A DNA stretch of 64,000 nucleotides from Marisa cornuarietis (GCA_004794655.1 SMMW01000033.1:1553501-1617500); one strand, 5' to 3'; shown: positions 1 to 41,729, counted from the stretch's first letter. Notes: generated by a model from the sequence alone, not told the origin. Numbers and translations: made by a program.

Positions 1-3000
1 ATATGGTCGTTCTCCACCAGACAGTCCAAGGGAAAGTGGTGGCATATGTTCCAGAGCATTTCTGTTAGTAATAATGGATCATACTTCAACAAGTGTAGAA
101 TCAGTCTTCAAACAACCCTCAAACCAGTAACTTTCTAGCAAGGATAAATTCACACCTCATTCTTAATCTGAGTGTTATAAAATGGGATGTTAGTGTTAGT
201 GTGTGTTTTTGTGTGTGTGAGGGTGTACACACATGAATGAGAGACAGAAACGATACAGAATAAAAACTGTCATTCATAGGCTATCAACCTAATGTGTGTG
301 GTCCAAGTACAATGACAAATCAGTGGCAGCATCTATTATTTAGCATTCAATAATAACCCAATTTGCACCTGCTTGCCCACCTCATACTAAAGATAGATAA
401 GGAAATATTTTACAACAAAAACATGCAACATAAATAACTTTTGATGGCTCACAACTTTTTTGTCTGAGCAGATTTCATTTTAAATGTGTACCTTCTTCTG
501 TGATGTGAGATGGCCTGCAATGCCAGATGCATGTGCATAGAATGAAACGTTCTTACATGATACATGGTGATAATGATACAGCAAACACAGCAAAACCAAG
601 TTTTTTCTTTCTACTATATTATATCCTGTAACTGCAATTTTTCGCAAATCTCGCAGAAAAGTTTTCTGTTAAACCCAAACTTTCACACCAACCTTGTGTA
701 TTCAAGTACTGTTGGACAAAGTGCTGGTGAATGTGGCATGGCACTTACAACAGTGGCAGCCAGAACCTGCAGGTACCACTTGGCAGAAGCATCAACAACA
801 CTTATGCCTGTGTCACGTACCACCTTGTAACCTATTGTCTTGATGCCATGCACACGTGTGTCACAACCATCACTGTGACAGCGCTTGATGTTGATCTGAA
901 TCACTGAAGGTTAAAAAAATCTTTTTATAAACCATTTTATAATAAAGAGAATTTTTATTTTTTACTCTATTAATTTTGATTCAGTCAACATAAACTACCA
1001 GTTTAGATGCTTTACAGTAAAGCATCTGAATCAGTGAGCAAAAGCTATGTAAAAACAAAATGGAGCAATCAATACTGCACTTAGTATTCATTTGTTGTAT
1101 AATAAAGCTTTCTTAAGTGGCATAAAAGGTGATTTCCCCCCCCCACACTCTAAATGCATAGGTGGGAGTATTTCTGTTTTTAATAGGGTTTGCTCTGTGA
1201 GACCATGAAATCCAACTTGATTTTCTTTCACAACTGATGCAATAGTTTTTCAATTGCAGACAGCTTACCTGGGTAATGAACTTTAACATTCTTCAAGAGG
1301 ACCACATCTCCAGTTACATGACTGCACAACAAAGGCATACAAAGTATATGAGCATCACTCTAAGCAATATCGCAAGTCAATGTAACTATAAAAAAAATCA
1401 ACACCACCACAACAGTATTGTTGTCTACAGCACGCAGGCTCCTCTCCTGATACTAGGGGGAGGAGAGGGAAATTGGTGTTTTATGCCGAGCCAGCAACTA
1501 AGGCTATATTACAGCAAGGCAGATGCCACATGCAGAGAAAGAACAGCGTGTCCAAGGCGAGAGCTGAACCCAGGACAGCCAACCTTCACTGTATTGATAA
1601 CAGGGCTAACAGTGGCTCCACCAGACTGCCCTTTCTCCTGATAATAAGCCACAACAGTTATTGTTGAAAATGCTGATTTTATGATCAATGGAATTCTCAA
1701 AAACATTAAGATAAAGCAAATAACTAGTTCATTTACTAATGCTCCAAAAGTGATCATTATCAACTATCTTAAGTAACCTAATGACCCAATGAAAAGCATG
1801 CTTTTATTATGACAATTATGCCAGTGAATCTAAAATAGTAGATAATTTTTTTTAATAAATTATCATTCTCCTGAGAAGTAAGTATAAAACCAAAGACTCC
1901 TATGATTGTGTAACGACAGAGAAAAAGGTACACTACCATTTTAGCATTCTTTCAAAGGGATTCATACTCCTGTAATTTGGATGTAATCTGGTGAAGTCAG
2001 AGTACTTCCATTCATGCATGCTTTCAAAATAATACTCTTTGACTAGTGATAAAACTCAAGTAATATGAACTGAATATAAATCATAAGATTTCAGCTACAA
2101 AAGATATGCTTCTAATTCATGGAACTGTATCATTTTTGTTCTTTTATAAAGATATATATATATATACCTTGGAATGCGGACTTCTTTCAATTCTCTAAGG
2201 CTTCGCGGACCACGCCCACCAGAAACAGTGGCCAACTCTGGCATATAACTTTGATCACATGATGCAACAGATATGGATAACTGCTTGATAACCACATTGC
2301 TTCGTATATATAATCTGTGTCAAAGAAAAAGTGTCCACATTTAACAAAACTGAAATTTTTATATAAAATTTGCTACAAAACATATAAATATACATAAATA
2401 AAGCACAAATTTAAGTAATTGCTATATTTCATCCAAAAATTAGATCAAGCAACCCGGACATCAAAATCACGAGTCCTACAGCTAACAGTTTTTTTTTATC
2501 CATTTACTGCAGTAAGGATTTATTATAAAATCTATCATCATCACCACACAATACTGAATCCATTCAACTGTTATAACAATGCAACTTTGCGACAGCAGAT
2601 ATCCAATCTGTCGCAGACTTCTAATACTGACCTGATCCAGTGTGAACGTGCTGCTCCATCTGATTGCCAGAATGAATTTGGATCTCCATTTGTAAGTCTG
2701 AATTAGGGAATATTACACAATTCAAATGATTTCATGAGTACTAAGAGCCAGTAAGAAAGGAAAAGATAGGTGACTATATGATGTGACAGAAAGACATCTA
2801 AATCGTTCAAGCCATTGAAATGCTTTTAAACAGGATCATACAAAATATAAATTATATTTTAGTTAGACTGACAAAAACAAGAAGAGGTAGTACAAAATTC
2901 AATGAACAAAGCTAGATGTATAAATGATTGTATGCACACAATATATGAATAACACTATCCATTTTTCCAAGCTTCCAGAATTCTCAAAACTGTTATTTCT

Positions 3001-6000
3001 TAAGAAATCACTAACCTGTATGCATCAGAACTATTGGTAGACACTTCTATTCTGCTGTAGCATTTTGTGATTGGTTTCAGTTCTTCTCCTTCAGCCAGAA
3101 GTTGATCTTCTCCTTCATCCCGAGCTATGCAGAGAATACCAAGGAAACTTTTCAGAATGTGTGTGTGTGTGCGTGCAGGCACATGTATGTGAGTGTGTGT
3201 GCACACATGCATGTACACACACATATGCTTGTAATCTCTTGTCTCATGCACTGGATTACTGCATAGAGAACAAGCAGTGCAGCATCAACTTCCAACTTAT
3301 GATGAATTAAGGAAATTACAAGCTAATGACTTTAAAATAGCATATGTGTATCGAAAAAATATATATAATTTAATCCCACACAATTGTTAGACACAATTTT
3401 GTCTACCAAATACATTCATTCTCCTATCTTAAGAACAGTAAAATTTTTGTAAAAGCAATTAATAAGCAATAAAATAGTAAAGGAAACTGCATAATAAATT
3501 TGCTAAACCATCAAAGGAAGACTCATCGATTATTTTTAAAATTTGGTTTTCAGATTATACAGACTAATTACCAACTTAAAATCATAAGCACACCTGCATC
3601 TTTCATAGTGTTGAAGACATTCTTAAGTACAGACAGCCGCATACAGCAGGTATTATTGAAGCCAGTCAGGTGTGGAAATGGAAGGTTGGAGCTCTCTGCC
3701 CTGTTTTTCAGCAGATACTGAAAATAAAGACATTAAATGAAAAATTACAATGAAATCAATATCATGCACGTTATAAAATAAGTATTACTTATAATCATCA
3801 TTCAATAAAAATTATCAAGTTTTAAGCATTGCAAAAAACAATGCAACACCTATACGAAATTCTAAGTCTTTTCTGGTGAAGAATAGGAAGGTGCCCACTT
3901 GATGCTGCAAGATAAGCCGTCCTGCACACTTTCTTTTGGATTCAGATATGTGGTCATCAGTGTGGCACTGTGATTTTAATAGTTTTAATGCACTGGCAAG
4001 TCTTTCTTATTCATTACTGCCCTCTTGGTTTATCCTTTAGGTCTGCTGCTTTAGGATTGCCTGTACATGCAATAAACAAGCACAGAAACAGAGAGTGTAG
4101 TTTGCTAGCAAGTTACCCTTAAAATCTTCTCTCCATGATGTGCAATAGGATGGGTGTCACCTGCATAGATGTCAACAAAACCTGGAAGCAGGGAGCAAGC
4201 TTGTAGCATGCGAATGTTTTTACCCAACTCTCCATTCAAGTTAGGGCTGCTAAAGCTAGACACTGCCTCTATCATTGTAGTAACCTCCGCTGTACCATTC
4301 CCATCTGTGTCAAAAGGCTGGAATGCCTACACAAACAAAAAAAAATTCTGGAGTCCAACATGAAGTAGTGCATTCAACAAAGAGAACCTTAATGTTCCCT
4401 GAGCAAATCTTTACAATATCATGTTAAAAAGTGTATAATCTGTGCTCAAAAAATATAAAAAAGCCTAAAATTCAGCACACAAAAATTAACAAAATATTTA
4501 GCTGAAGATTACAGATAAATGATACTCTACCCACCATGGGAAAACAGAAATGGCATTCAAATGCTGAACCACATCACCTATATGAACGTGCATGCCTGCA
4601 CATGTGTGTGTGTGTGTGTGGAGGTCCTGGAGCCTAGGTCTTGTCGCGTCTCGAAAGCCACTTACAGACCGGTAAAGGCCGACCAAGTGCGATTAAGGGC
4701 GGGTCTTGTTGCAACTTTAGGCCACTCCCACCTGCCAATCCACCCTCCAAGCTAGAGATGGCTCCCCCCATCTCTGTTTTGCCTTGAAACCTTGGTCAGA
4801 AAGGCTCAAGAAATTAAGCAAATTGCTAGAGATTGGGATCCAAGTATGGTTCGTTCTTTGCAGTTCAGAAATTCAATTGACAGTTCCATTTCAGTCTACA
4901 AAACAATGTTCACCCAGGCAAAGAAGCAGCGCCAGCAAATCCCCACAACTATGTTCATAACTCGCGTGAAGAGGTCTGTTACGCCTACGTCTTTAGCAGA
5001 AGTAACGTCCGATGCCGAAGATACTGCACCACCTGATGAAGTGGTGCCTTTAGAAGAGCAGTAATGCTCTTCTTGGCATTCATCTTATCTTCATCTCTAT
5101 CATCATCAGTACTGCACAGCTAATTAATCATCATCATTTTAGCTGTAGGACGTGAGTACCAACGGTGAGTGTCCACATGAAATTTGTTAAATTACATATC
5201 TAGGTTTAAGAGTTTAAAAATTTGTATGAACATTTAAGTAGAATAATGTATAACTACTAAACTAAGTATAGCATCCCTACTTCGTGGAAATTCACTTATC
5301 GCGGGTGGGCCTGGAACGGAACATCCGCGATGAGGGAACACTGTATCTGTAATATAGTGTGCAACAGGCAGGAGAAAAGATGATAAACAGTTAAATGTCC
5401 TCCGATTGTTGGGGAAAGCCTGGGAAAACCCCTGCTTGGTATGATTTTTTTCTCGTTTGCGCATGCAAACACGAGTGGATTTCCCAAGGCATTCTACCAT
5501 GATGGGAGTGTGAAGGTCGCGTATGCAAATGTCAATGGTCCATTAGCTACACTGCAGTTGACGGCGCGACGACCCACATGCCACCCGCTCATCTGGCGGC
5601 TGGCCAGCTCACGGGAGGTCAGAGCTTTAGTGATGCGTAAAATGCCCGCGCGACAAGACCTTGGCCCCGGGACAGTATAAACTTAGTCATGATGCACTCA
5701 TCTCCCCTTCCTCCTTTGATGCTTTATGTCACAAGTGTCACATGCTCACCTTGATGGCATCCTCTCTTGAAACTCCCTTACCCATTAACATGTCACAAAA
5801 CTGAGCAATTGTCACCGTCTCCTAGTGCAACACAAGTCATAACATTCACATTCATTTTAACATCACGATTATTACCTATGACACTAAGACCAAATAAATA
5901 AATAGTGATCAAAACATATTCAAACTGTTTGTTACAACATTAGTATAATCTCCAAACTCAGGCAACTAAAATAAAGAGAAAATTTTTTAAAAAGTAGAAA

Positions 6001-8605
6001 ACACTTCCCTTCCCACCCTAAAAAACACACACTCAAAACATTTTAAGAGACAACAGCAATGAATAATTACTAACTGCAAGATTAATAATGCAAATTTCAG
6101 GATATTCCACCTTTTTGATTGTCTAATACATTGATCTCTCTCTTTCTGCAAATTGTGTAAATGATGTCTATAATGATCCTCACATTTTTAAAAACTCATT
6201 TAAAATAACAGAAAATATTATCCTGAAATATTTATAAGAACTTACCTCCAGCCTCTCCATCCTGTCTTTTAACCATCGAATGATGTGATTGTGATGCTGG
6301 TGTATTACATTTTCTGGAATCAGCTCTCTACATTTAAAAAGAAGTTAAATGATGAATGATGATAATAATAACACAAGATATACTGTTGACACCTGGTAGA
6401 AAAACAATTAAAGCCCATAAACTATGGAATATCAACATCAAACTAAAACCATTAAAGATAATGAAATAAATATATACTAACAAATATATATCTGATATTT
6501 TAGAATGTAATAGTAATAACAAAAAATTGTATCGTATCAAAAGTTACACAGCTTTTAACTGCTTGTAACAGACGTGCACAACACTTCTGAGTGACAATCT
6601 AGGGTTTTATCAGGAAAAATTTGTCTGCATTCTGTGTAACTATTTATAACAGCATATTTAGAACTCGTGAGTGTGGAGAGGAGGAAGCAGGGGCAAGAAA
6701 TGTGTTTAATGCCAAGCCAGAAACTACAGCTATATCACAGCAAAGCAGCCAGCCCTGTACACTAGAACTGGTGACCAATTAGCACTAAAATCATTGCATC
6801 ATATGAAGCCATATGTTCCTATCTGCCAAAACTGAATTATTATTGAATAGTTATAATAATGCTAAACCATCACTCAATTTATAATGAACTTTTTCAAGCC
6901 TTTACTTGCTTACTTTAACCACTTTTGTTCCTTCTAACGTTACATGTTTATTATTGTGTTCTTCGTGACTGTATGTTAGCAAAAAGAAAAATATAAGAAA
7001 TTCTGATGACAATATTCTTACTTTATTTTTGCTGCAACAGTGCGCAAGGCAGTGGGATCACTAAACAATGCATGAAGATCAGGCGCAATATTTCCATCTT
7101 TGTCATCTGAAAATAACCCAAAAGAATGAACAGTGTGACAGCATGTTTGGATAATATCAACATTAACAGATAATACCATAAAATGTATTTACATTTTGTG
7201 AATAAAAAAAAATTATATAAGAAGCAATACTGTTGTTTTTGTTAGAGACTCCATCAAAGTGCACAGAAACGCAAAAATGATGATACGCTAACACGGTAAC
7301 TAGAAAAGTCTTCATTGTTATTATTATTATTAAAAGTATCTCATAAAGAAACATTGTAAATACTCACTCAGGTCTACCTCTGTATCTGAGAAACCATCAT
7401 CCACCTGCAAAACAAATTAGACAAATTCTACTAACTTCTTAAAGCTAGATGCATTTATGTAGCGAAAATTTATAAGAAACAAAAAGAAATGGCCTTTCAC
7501 AAACCTGCCAAAGTAGTATCTTTACTGATGTAACTGTGCATGGCATTATGTGCATGAAATTTCATCCACATTTTATATACAATAATATTTAATATAATAT
7601 TAAAACTGTTATTTACTTCTGACTATTTGAATACATTATTTTGTTGTATGCACATTAATTTGATGAATGGCTGAACTGGAATAGGATAGTCATTTTACCC
7701 CATGATAGGTTATACATTAACATATATATATAATCGTATCACTTGTAAACATTAATGATTATTTTTAATTATAGTACAACCACTTTGGTTAGCAAATTTT
7801 TAGAGTATAGCAACTTAGCAGCTAAGGCAAGCTAGTCCAGTAAAATGTGCCACATCAAATGTTTTAGTTAGAAAATGTGAGGCCAAATCTATGACAAACA
7901 ATTTTTAATCCTGTCTTAATGGCAAGAAGTTTAATGATAGGTTACATATTATAAAAACAACTACAAGGTTCAGTTTTCCAGTTTTTGTAAGATCTTTAAA
8001 AAATAAAAAAAGATTTTTCCAATTGGTTTAAGATACTTTTAATGGGAATTTGACAACCACCCATTCAAATTGCACTGACACAGGACTCTCTCGCCCCCAC
8101 CCACCTTATACCAACCCCGAAACACACACACTCTCTCTCTGTTTCTAACGGGATAAAGACGGAATGACGAGAAGCACGAGAAAGACCGCTCCTTTTTATG
8201 GTTGCATCTTCTGTTTCTCTGTTTTCTAAGATTATCACAGCTATTGATAAGAAATGACTATCAACTATACTCTCAACAGCGGTTAACTCAACTTCAGGCA
8301 GCTGTCGAGCAGCTTCTGGGCAATCCTAGTTGTTGTGTAATGACATAATTAACACTTTATATAGGTTATGAAGTCGAATTAGTAAATCCAGGATAATGGT
8401 AGAGTCGACTGGCTTCTATTTTTATGATATTATAATTCTTTTGATAGTTTCAATTATTCTGATACGATGCGGTCTCTATTTTCGCTTTTCATCCTCAAAG
8501 CAAATAAGAAAAGAAACCAAAGAATAAAATATCGTATGCCTTTACCTCTTTGTAATCTGTCCTTCCTTCATCTTCACTATCATAACTACTTGCTGAATTT
8601 CCCAT
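1..8605 (-). CDS. ZZEF1: ZZEF1 orthologue (zinc finger ZZ-type and EF-hand domain protein), N-terminal 13 coding exons, partial
   Basis: Coding exons read on the minus strand: 8605-8546, 7404-7368, 7106-7022, 6327-6246, 5821-5750, 4326-4117, 3717-3594, 3124-3016, 2697-2632, 2314-2168, 1321-1269, 903-693 and 61-1 (continues off the window). All are bounded by AG acceptors and GT donors, and phases agree throughout, giving 439 codons. The start MGNSASSYDSEDE matches the MGN start of vertebrate ZZEF1 and fits an N-myristoylation signal. An EF-hand-like loop (DTDGNGTAE) lies near residue 118; its position 12 is Thr rather than the usual Glu. Exons from 3124 to 693 (residues about 225-418) encode the DOC/APC10-like domain, with QINIKRCHSDGCDTR near-identical to human ZZEF1. 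The last exon gives ALEHMPPLSL, again as in ZZEF1. CUB-like and ZZ domains would lie beyond the left edge. Transcription diverges from OGDH. The family is a very large protein; its molecular role is poorly defined. Orthology is confident; exon ends are inferred from splice signals. Confidence 0.93.
1450..1634 (-). mobile_element. tRNA-derived SINE, family A, copy 1
   Basis: Read on the minus strand, this begins with a tRNA-like head carrying an A-box-like stretch (GGTGGAGCCACTGTTAGC) and a B box (GGGTTCAGCTC). A tRNA-unrelated body follows, containing CTGCATGTGGCATCTG and GCTGGCTCGGCATAAAAC. The same body occurs at 6678-6768, 41092-41265 and 59495-59690. It lies in a ZZEF1 intron. The open frames across it are incidental. 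Confidence 0.75.
4792..5064 (+). pseudogene. C-terminal fragment of a pogo/Tigger-like (DDE superfamily) transposase
   Basis: An open frame of 90 codons ends in an acidic tail (TSDAEDTAPPDEVVPLEEQ) followed by a stop, a pattern typical of the C-termini of Tigger/jerky-like transposases. No DDE catalytic core or CENP-B-type DNA-binding region is present upstream, so only the 3' end of the gene survives. About 275 bp downstream the sequence ends in a terminus that reads CAGTGTTCCCTCATCGCGG on the minus strand, the style of Tigger inverted repeats, followed by a TA at 5344-5345. The family assignment rests on this terminus and the tail; no database search was possible. Confidence 0.55.
5270..5343 (-). 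mobile_element. Tigger/pogo-like terminal inverted repeat, one end
   Basis: Read inward on the minus strand, the end is CAGTGTTCCCTCATCGCGG followed by a second GCGATAAGTGAATTTCC segment, with a TA dinucleotide just outside (5344-5345). This is the layout of Tigger-family ends. The partner end was not found in the window. Confidence 0.55.
6678..6768 (-). mobile_element. SINE family A, truncated copy 2
   Basis: Contains the diagnostic body motifs in diverged form (ATGCCAAGCCAG, CTATATCACAGCAAAGCAGC, CAGCCCTGTA). The tRNA-like head is missing or unrecognisable. It lies in a ZZEF1 intron. Confidence 0.55.
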
Positions 8606-10294
8606 CACTCTTTAAGTAAGTCTTTTCCAAAGAAATAAACATCACTTATGTTATAAACCTTCGCAAAACCAGAGGGCTTCCGGAACTACCACCATTTATC
8701 TTCCGCATTCAGTAAAGAGTGTCCGTAAGGGAAGCAAGCCAAGAAAAAAAAAGTTGCATGCACAGACATGTTGTGTTGTTGATATCTCATTTTAGTTGGT
8801 ACTGGAGGCTTATGTGTGAACGTGAATATTTCGGAAACGTGAAAATTTTCAAAAGATTAAACAGAATTATTTTCTTTTGTCATTTTCTTTGTGCACTGAA
8901 GAGAGAGAGGACTGAAAACAATTACTGCAGATAAAATGTGTCATCCTCTGTTGGCTAGCAAACAGTAATAATAATTTAATTTACATGGCCCTTTACCCCA
9001 CCATCAAAGGCTGGCTTAAAGTGTTTTTGTGAATTTTTACGATTGAGGAGGGGAGGGGGACTTGTTAATCGATCACTTACGATGTCGATCAAAAGCTTAA
9101 TTTAGTAGCAAAATTACTCCATAGTTTACATAATTACAGGATTTTTTATGAAATCTAAAATTTTCAAGGTGAGTTTGATCTAGTGCGCACAAAAAAGCAC
9201 TAATATTTTGTTTTAGCATTTTACTGTTGCTGTTAAATAACTTTTAAAACTATACGTACGCTGCCATGCACGTACTTTGAAGAAAAGTACGACACACACA
9301 TATAAAATTATAAAACTTTTTTGTTTGTTCAGAGATTGAAAGAAACCCAGCATCCTATCTGAATGAGTACACTAATCGTGCTAGCCATCTCACAATTTTT
9401 AAGTGACATATCGTTTTGGCTGGACACGAAAAAAAAATCAAAATCAAATTTAATCGATTGTATTCTGATTCATTTCTTCAAAACGTGCCATATTATTTGT
9501 TCTTCCTATTACTCTTTCCTATTCTTAATATTTAAAGCAGCGCAATGAGACTTGTACAGTCTTATCTCTCCGCAACACGTAGTTCGAATAATATTACACA
9601 TCGATCGTCAGTTGTGTGAATATCGCAGAGCTTGCGGTGGGAAGATACTACGTTTGTAAACTATGCTCTGATTAGCCCATTCACAAGTACTAGCCAATAG
9701 CGTTTGAGGTAAGAAACACGCTTGTGACGTCTGTTCTTGACACTAGCACAGCTGAAAGTCAACTTGAGGGTGTTGTACTACGCGGGGGATCGCAACAGAG
9801 ATCATTATTAAAGTACAGTAAGTTTGAGATATTATTTGAAAGCTTGTATCAGTTAATTATCGCACTGCTCATATTTTGTTGTGAATTATACAGTGCTATT
9901 TTTTTACTTTTGCAGCCGGATCTTTTGATAACTTCGAAGTAAAATCAGCCATATTTCGAAGGATCTTGCTCGACGGGACACATAAGTTGCGGTACGAAAG
10001 AAATCTCTGGCCGTCCGCAACGACCAGCAATTTTTCCCTTGTGTAACTACATGGGACAATCTGTTTCTTCGTCTGTCACCATTTGATTCTGCGAGCACAC
10101 CTGAAGGACGGAAAGGTCATCAGAAGTTAAAGCCCCCTGTTGTGTGAATTTTTTCACGTGGTGGATGGTCGTCGCACCCTAACGACATCCCATCTGCTGT
10201 ACACCAATCCGCCACTGTGGCGACCGTGTGTGATCCCCACCTGTGTCATAATATAAGACATTTTCATATTAGAAGGACGTACTAATAGTACACG
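8606..10294. promoter_or_regulatory. Divergent ZZEF1/OGDH intergenic region with promoter elements and 5' leaders
   Basis: The two start codons are 1.69 kb apart and point away from each other. On the ZZEF1 side an ETS-like TTCCGGAA lies at about 8679-8686. On the OGDH side a CCAAT box (9694-9698) and a TGACGT half-site (9725-9730) lie about 570-600 bp before the OGDH ATG. A candidate 5'-leader intron for OGDH runs from 9818 (ACA|GTAAGT) to 9915 (TTTTGCAG). Whether one shared or two separate promoters operate cannot be told from sequence. Confidence 0.5.
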
Positions 10295-38526
<28,232 letters not shown>

Positions 38527-41091
38527 TGAATGCAGTGACAATATGCTGATCAGATATGTTTCCTTGTAGTTTCTCATCAGGTTTTATCCCTACAACCTTT
38601 GTCATGTAATAAGAATACCAGAAGTCTCATTTTATGACCGTTTAAACACAATGAAAGCTTGAAATGAAAAAAACTGGGCTTCAGACCTCAGAGTTCGACT
38701 GTAACCAGTTTGATCTGCAGTGACTAAATCTATGCTCTGGGCTTCAACAAATCAAATTTTGAAAGGAATGCCTCTGCTTCTGTTAGTTATTTGACTGTGA
38801 TCAGATAATAGTAAATCTGCAAACCACACAGGCCTCATCAGAATTTGAATGGAGCAATTACTCTATCTAAACAGATGCCACATAGAGGGACATTTCTAAG
38901 AATGTGGACTTGCCAAAAGAAAGAGCTGCAGCAGGAATTGTTTTTTCTTTGGTGGAGAACATTTTTATGTGAGAACATGTACATTAAAAATGTTCCACAG
39001 ATATATTTAAATATTTTCAGTATATTTATGCCTGGAGTCTAAAAGATGGATTTTTTTGTTTTGTTTTGTTTTTTTCTTGCATCACATCAATGCAGATCGG
39101 TGAGCACTGTAACGTGAGGAGTTTTACCTCAGAAAAATTATACAGGATCTGTTTTCTTCTCAGCTGTCTAAACCATTAAGCCTCACCTTCATTTTTTTTT
39201 TTACACTGTAGTAGCAGAACATAATTGAGGGTTGATTTTTTTTTTTAACATGAGAAACAGCCCATGATTCCAGCTAGCTTCTGTATTCTGGGCATGGCTT
39301 TCTTGTACAGTGATGTTGTTAGTGATTTAAAGTATTTCAAAAAAGATTTGGTGGGAAATAGTCTGCAGAAGAATGTGGAGTTCATTTAGACAGGGCTTGC
39401 CTGCTTGCAGAAAAGCAAGGGTGTTGAACAATGACCTGGCCATATGGAAACTGTTTCCTTGCAAGTTCTCCCCTACCCCAAAGTCTTCTGTGAAATTCCT
39501 TTTGGTGTGACAACTGTATGTGGATAAAACCATTTAATCAGACTAATCACAGTACTCTTTAGAATTTATTTTGTATACCAGCCAGTTACAAAGTAAAGGG
39601 AAAAGGTAATCAAGCAGAAAAGAGATCAAAGCATATCTAATACATGGGTGCAACTTATTATGGCATGCCATAAGATTAAATTTCTTGTTCTGTTTGTGTG
39701 GATTTTATAAGTAATTTATTAAAGACATTGCATACCATACCAACAGGGTTTGCAGAAATTTCACAAATGCATTCTGTTCCTCTTTATGGAAGGTGTTATA
39801 GCTATTTATGTGTAAAGAAGCGCTCTCTTGACATAATAAAACCTGAGAATGAGATGCAAGCCAGTTCTAATAGCTGTGAACAATGTACAGTTTATTTCAA
39901 ATAGGCATGTCTTTGTGGTTTAAAAAAAATGTATACACATGTGGGTTGTTAGGAGAGAGAGATCTTTAGTCAAATAATTTTTGGATGGACATTTGTAAAC
40001 AGCTGTTTTACCACAAGTACTATATGGATACCTTGAGAGATTGTCATTATATCTGAAGTTTTTGGCAGCTCCTTTTTTTTTAAGAGCGGGGCATACAAGC
40101 ACGACTAGAACAGTTTGTATCTGTCCGTTTTGGGTTTATCTTTTCTTTTTTACAACTCTGTTTTATAAAAAATTTGGTACACAAAAGTTTAGAAATTTGG
40201 TATTAGATTTTACAGCCTTTTTGAATGTCAGAATCGTGTGTGTTCTGTGCTATAGACATAAAAATATTTATTTTATGAATAATACGAAGAAAACCATAGG
40301 TGTCCACTCTGAAACAGGAGTTTCATTCTAAATACATTTGCTTTACAATAATTAATTGGCCTATTTAAAAATAAAACCAGTTTGGAGTTGTTAAAATGGA
40401 ATTAAAACTTATAAAGAACTGTTTGGAAGGAAACAAGTGCCTCATTTTAATTTGTCGTGACCTCATTTAATCATTCTGCTTTACATATTCATTTCTTCTC
40501 ACTACCACAATACCTTTTAAGTAGTAGCGAAAATATTTTGTACCATAAAAAAGTTTTTTTTCACATATATTCATTAAACTGAGCCTAATCAGCTTTGGAG
40601 ATTTTCGCATTTCCGTGGTTTCGAAAGTATTCAGTAACATTTGTTGGAATTTCCCTGCAAATTTTTTTAGACCTGAAGTGATAATTTTAAAGAATTACAT
40701 CTGTAGGTGATATTTCATTTGATTGTTGGTCTGATTTTTATTTTTGCCTTCTTTTGGCATCACAGCTGTCAATAAGAAATATGGTTTTTATTGTATTTGT
40801 GTTGCTTTTTTATGTCCATGTGATGTGAAAAAGAGGGAACAGGAAAAACAAGTGTGTTAAAAAGGACCTTGCTGGTGTAACATGGTCATGCATTATCTAT
40901 TTACTCTGGAACATACAAATGTACAGGCATGTTTAGTTTATTTGATGTATGAGAAAACTGGATAATTAGTGCTGCAAAAAGATGTTCCCCCAACATAAAC
41001 ATCTCATTTTGGGGGGTCGTTTTAAGTGAGGGTGGGGCAGCAACAGTTTTGAATAGCATTTTCTTTCCAGAGCTTTAAAAACACAATCAGG
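38527..41091 (+). other. OGDH 3' untranslated region and downstream spacer
   Basis: No coding signal. AATAAA polyadenylation-type hexamers on the plus strand at 39835-39840 and 40370-40375 are candidates for the OGDH 3' end, giving leaders of about 1.3 or 1.9 kb. Poly-T and AT-rich tracts occur at about 39050 and 39190-39245. Confidence 0.5.
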
Positions 41092-41265
41092 GGAAGGAAG
41101 GGAATTGCTGTTTTATGCCGAGCTTGCAACTAAGTCTATATCACGGCAAGGCAGCCAGCCCCCGTAAACAGATGCCACATGCAGAGAAAGAATAGCATGC
41201 CCAAGATGAGAGCAAAACCCAGGACAGCGAACCCGCGCTGTGTTGGTGCCACCGGACTGCCCACA
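41092..41265 (-). mobile_element. SINE family A, copy 3
   Basis: On the minus strand: GGGCAGTCCGGTGGCACC, B-box-like GGGTTTTGCTC, CTGCATGTGGCATCTG and AGCTCGGCATAAAAC, collinear with copy 1 and ending in a C-rich tail (TTCCCTTCC). Confidence 0.75.
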
Positions 41266-41723
41266 CAGGGAAACACAAAATAAAATGGGCTTGAATTGGT
41301 TTCTGGCAGGGTATACAGTAGCTTCAATTTTGCCAAACGTGTGCACATTTTTTCTTCACTGAAAAGAAAATTATTTAAAATTATGTTTTCTCATAGTGAC
41401 ACATAACACATCATTCGGTAGGTAGCCTGTATGGCATATCAAGTGGGTTGGCGCTTTCACTGCCTATATAAATGTCTTGAAAGGTATCAAATAATTGCAA
41501 CATCTATAAAATTGTCCCCTTTCCTACCCATATAAAAATCTATCATATAACCAATGTTTAAGTGGGTGTTTTCACTAGAATCTTACCATTACAATTATAA
41601 ATGCATTCAGATCAGAAAAAATTGGCAAGCAATGGGCGACATGCATCAGTACTTCCATTAAAAGCACAGACACAAACCGGTAATAACAATGCAGCTTAGT
41701 TTTGTTTGTCATTTGTACAATAG

Positions 41724-41729
41724 TTTATT
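41724..41729 (-). terminator. Candidate distal polyadenylation signal of the zinc-finger gene
   Basis: AATAAA on the minus strand, about 580 bp after the stop codon of the terminal exon at 42311. It is the first canonical hexamer seen downstream. Confidence 0.4.

Larger units (their letters stand above)
4625..5672. mobile_element. Composite DNA-transposon remnant bounded by a 24-bp inverted repeat
   Basis: Positions 4625-4648 and 5649-5672 form an inverted repeat with 21 of 24 positions matching (core AGGTCTTGTCGCG). Between them are a fragment of a pogo/Tigger-type transposase (4792-5064) and a Tigger-like terminus ending at 5343. The outer repeat may belong to a separate element into which the pogo fragment inserted, or may be the remains of two elements side by side. 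The whole unit is in a ZZEF1 intron (4327-5749). Confidence 0.5.

Noticed and set aside
1276..1641. 121-codon plus-strand frame
   Set aside because: It spans the ZZEF1 exon at 1321-1269 in antisense and SINE copy A1; not a gene.
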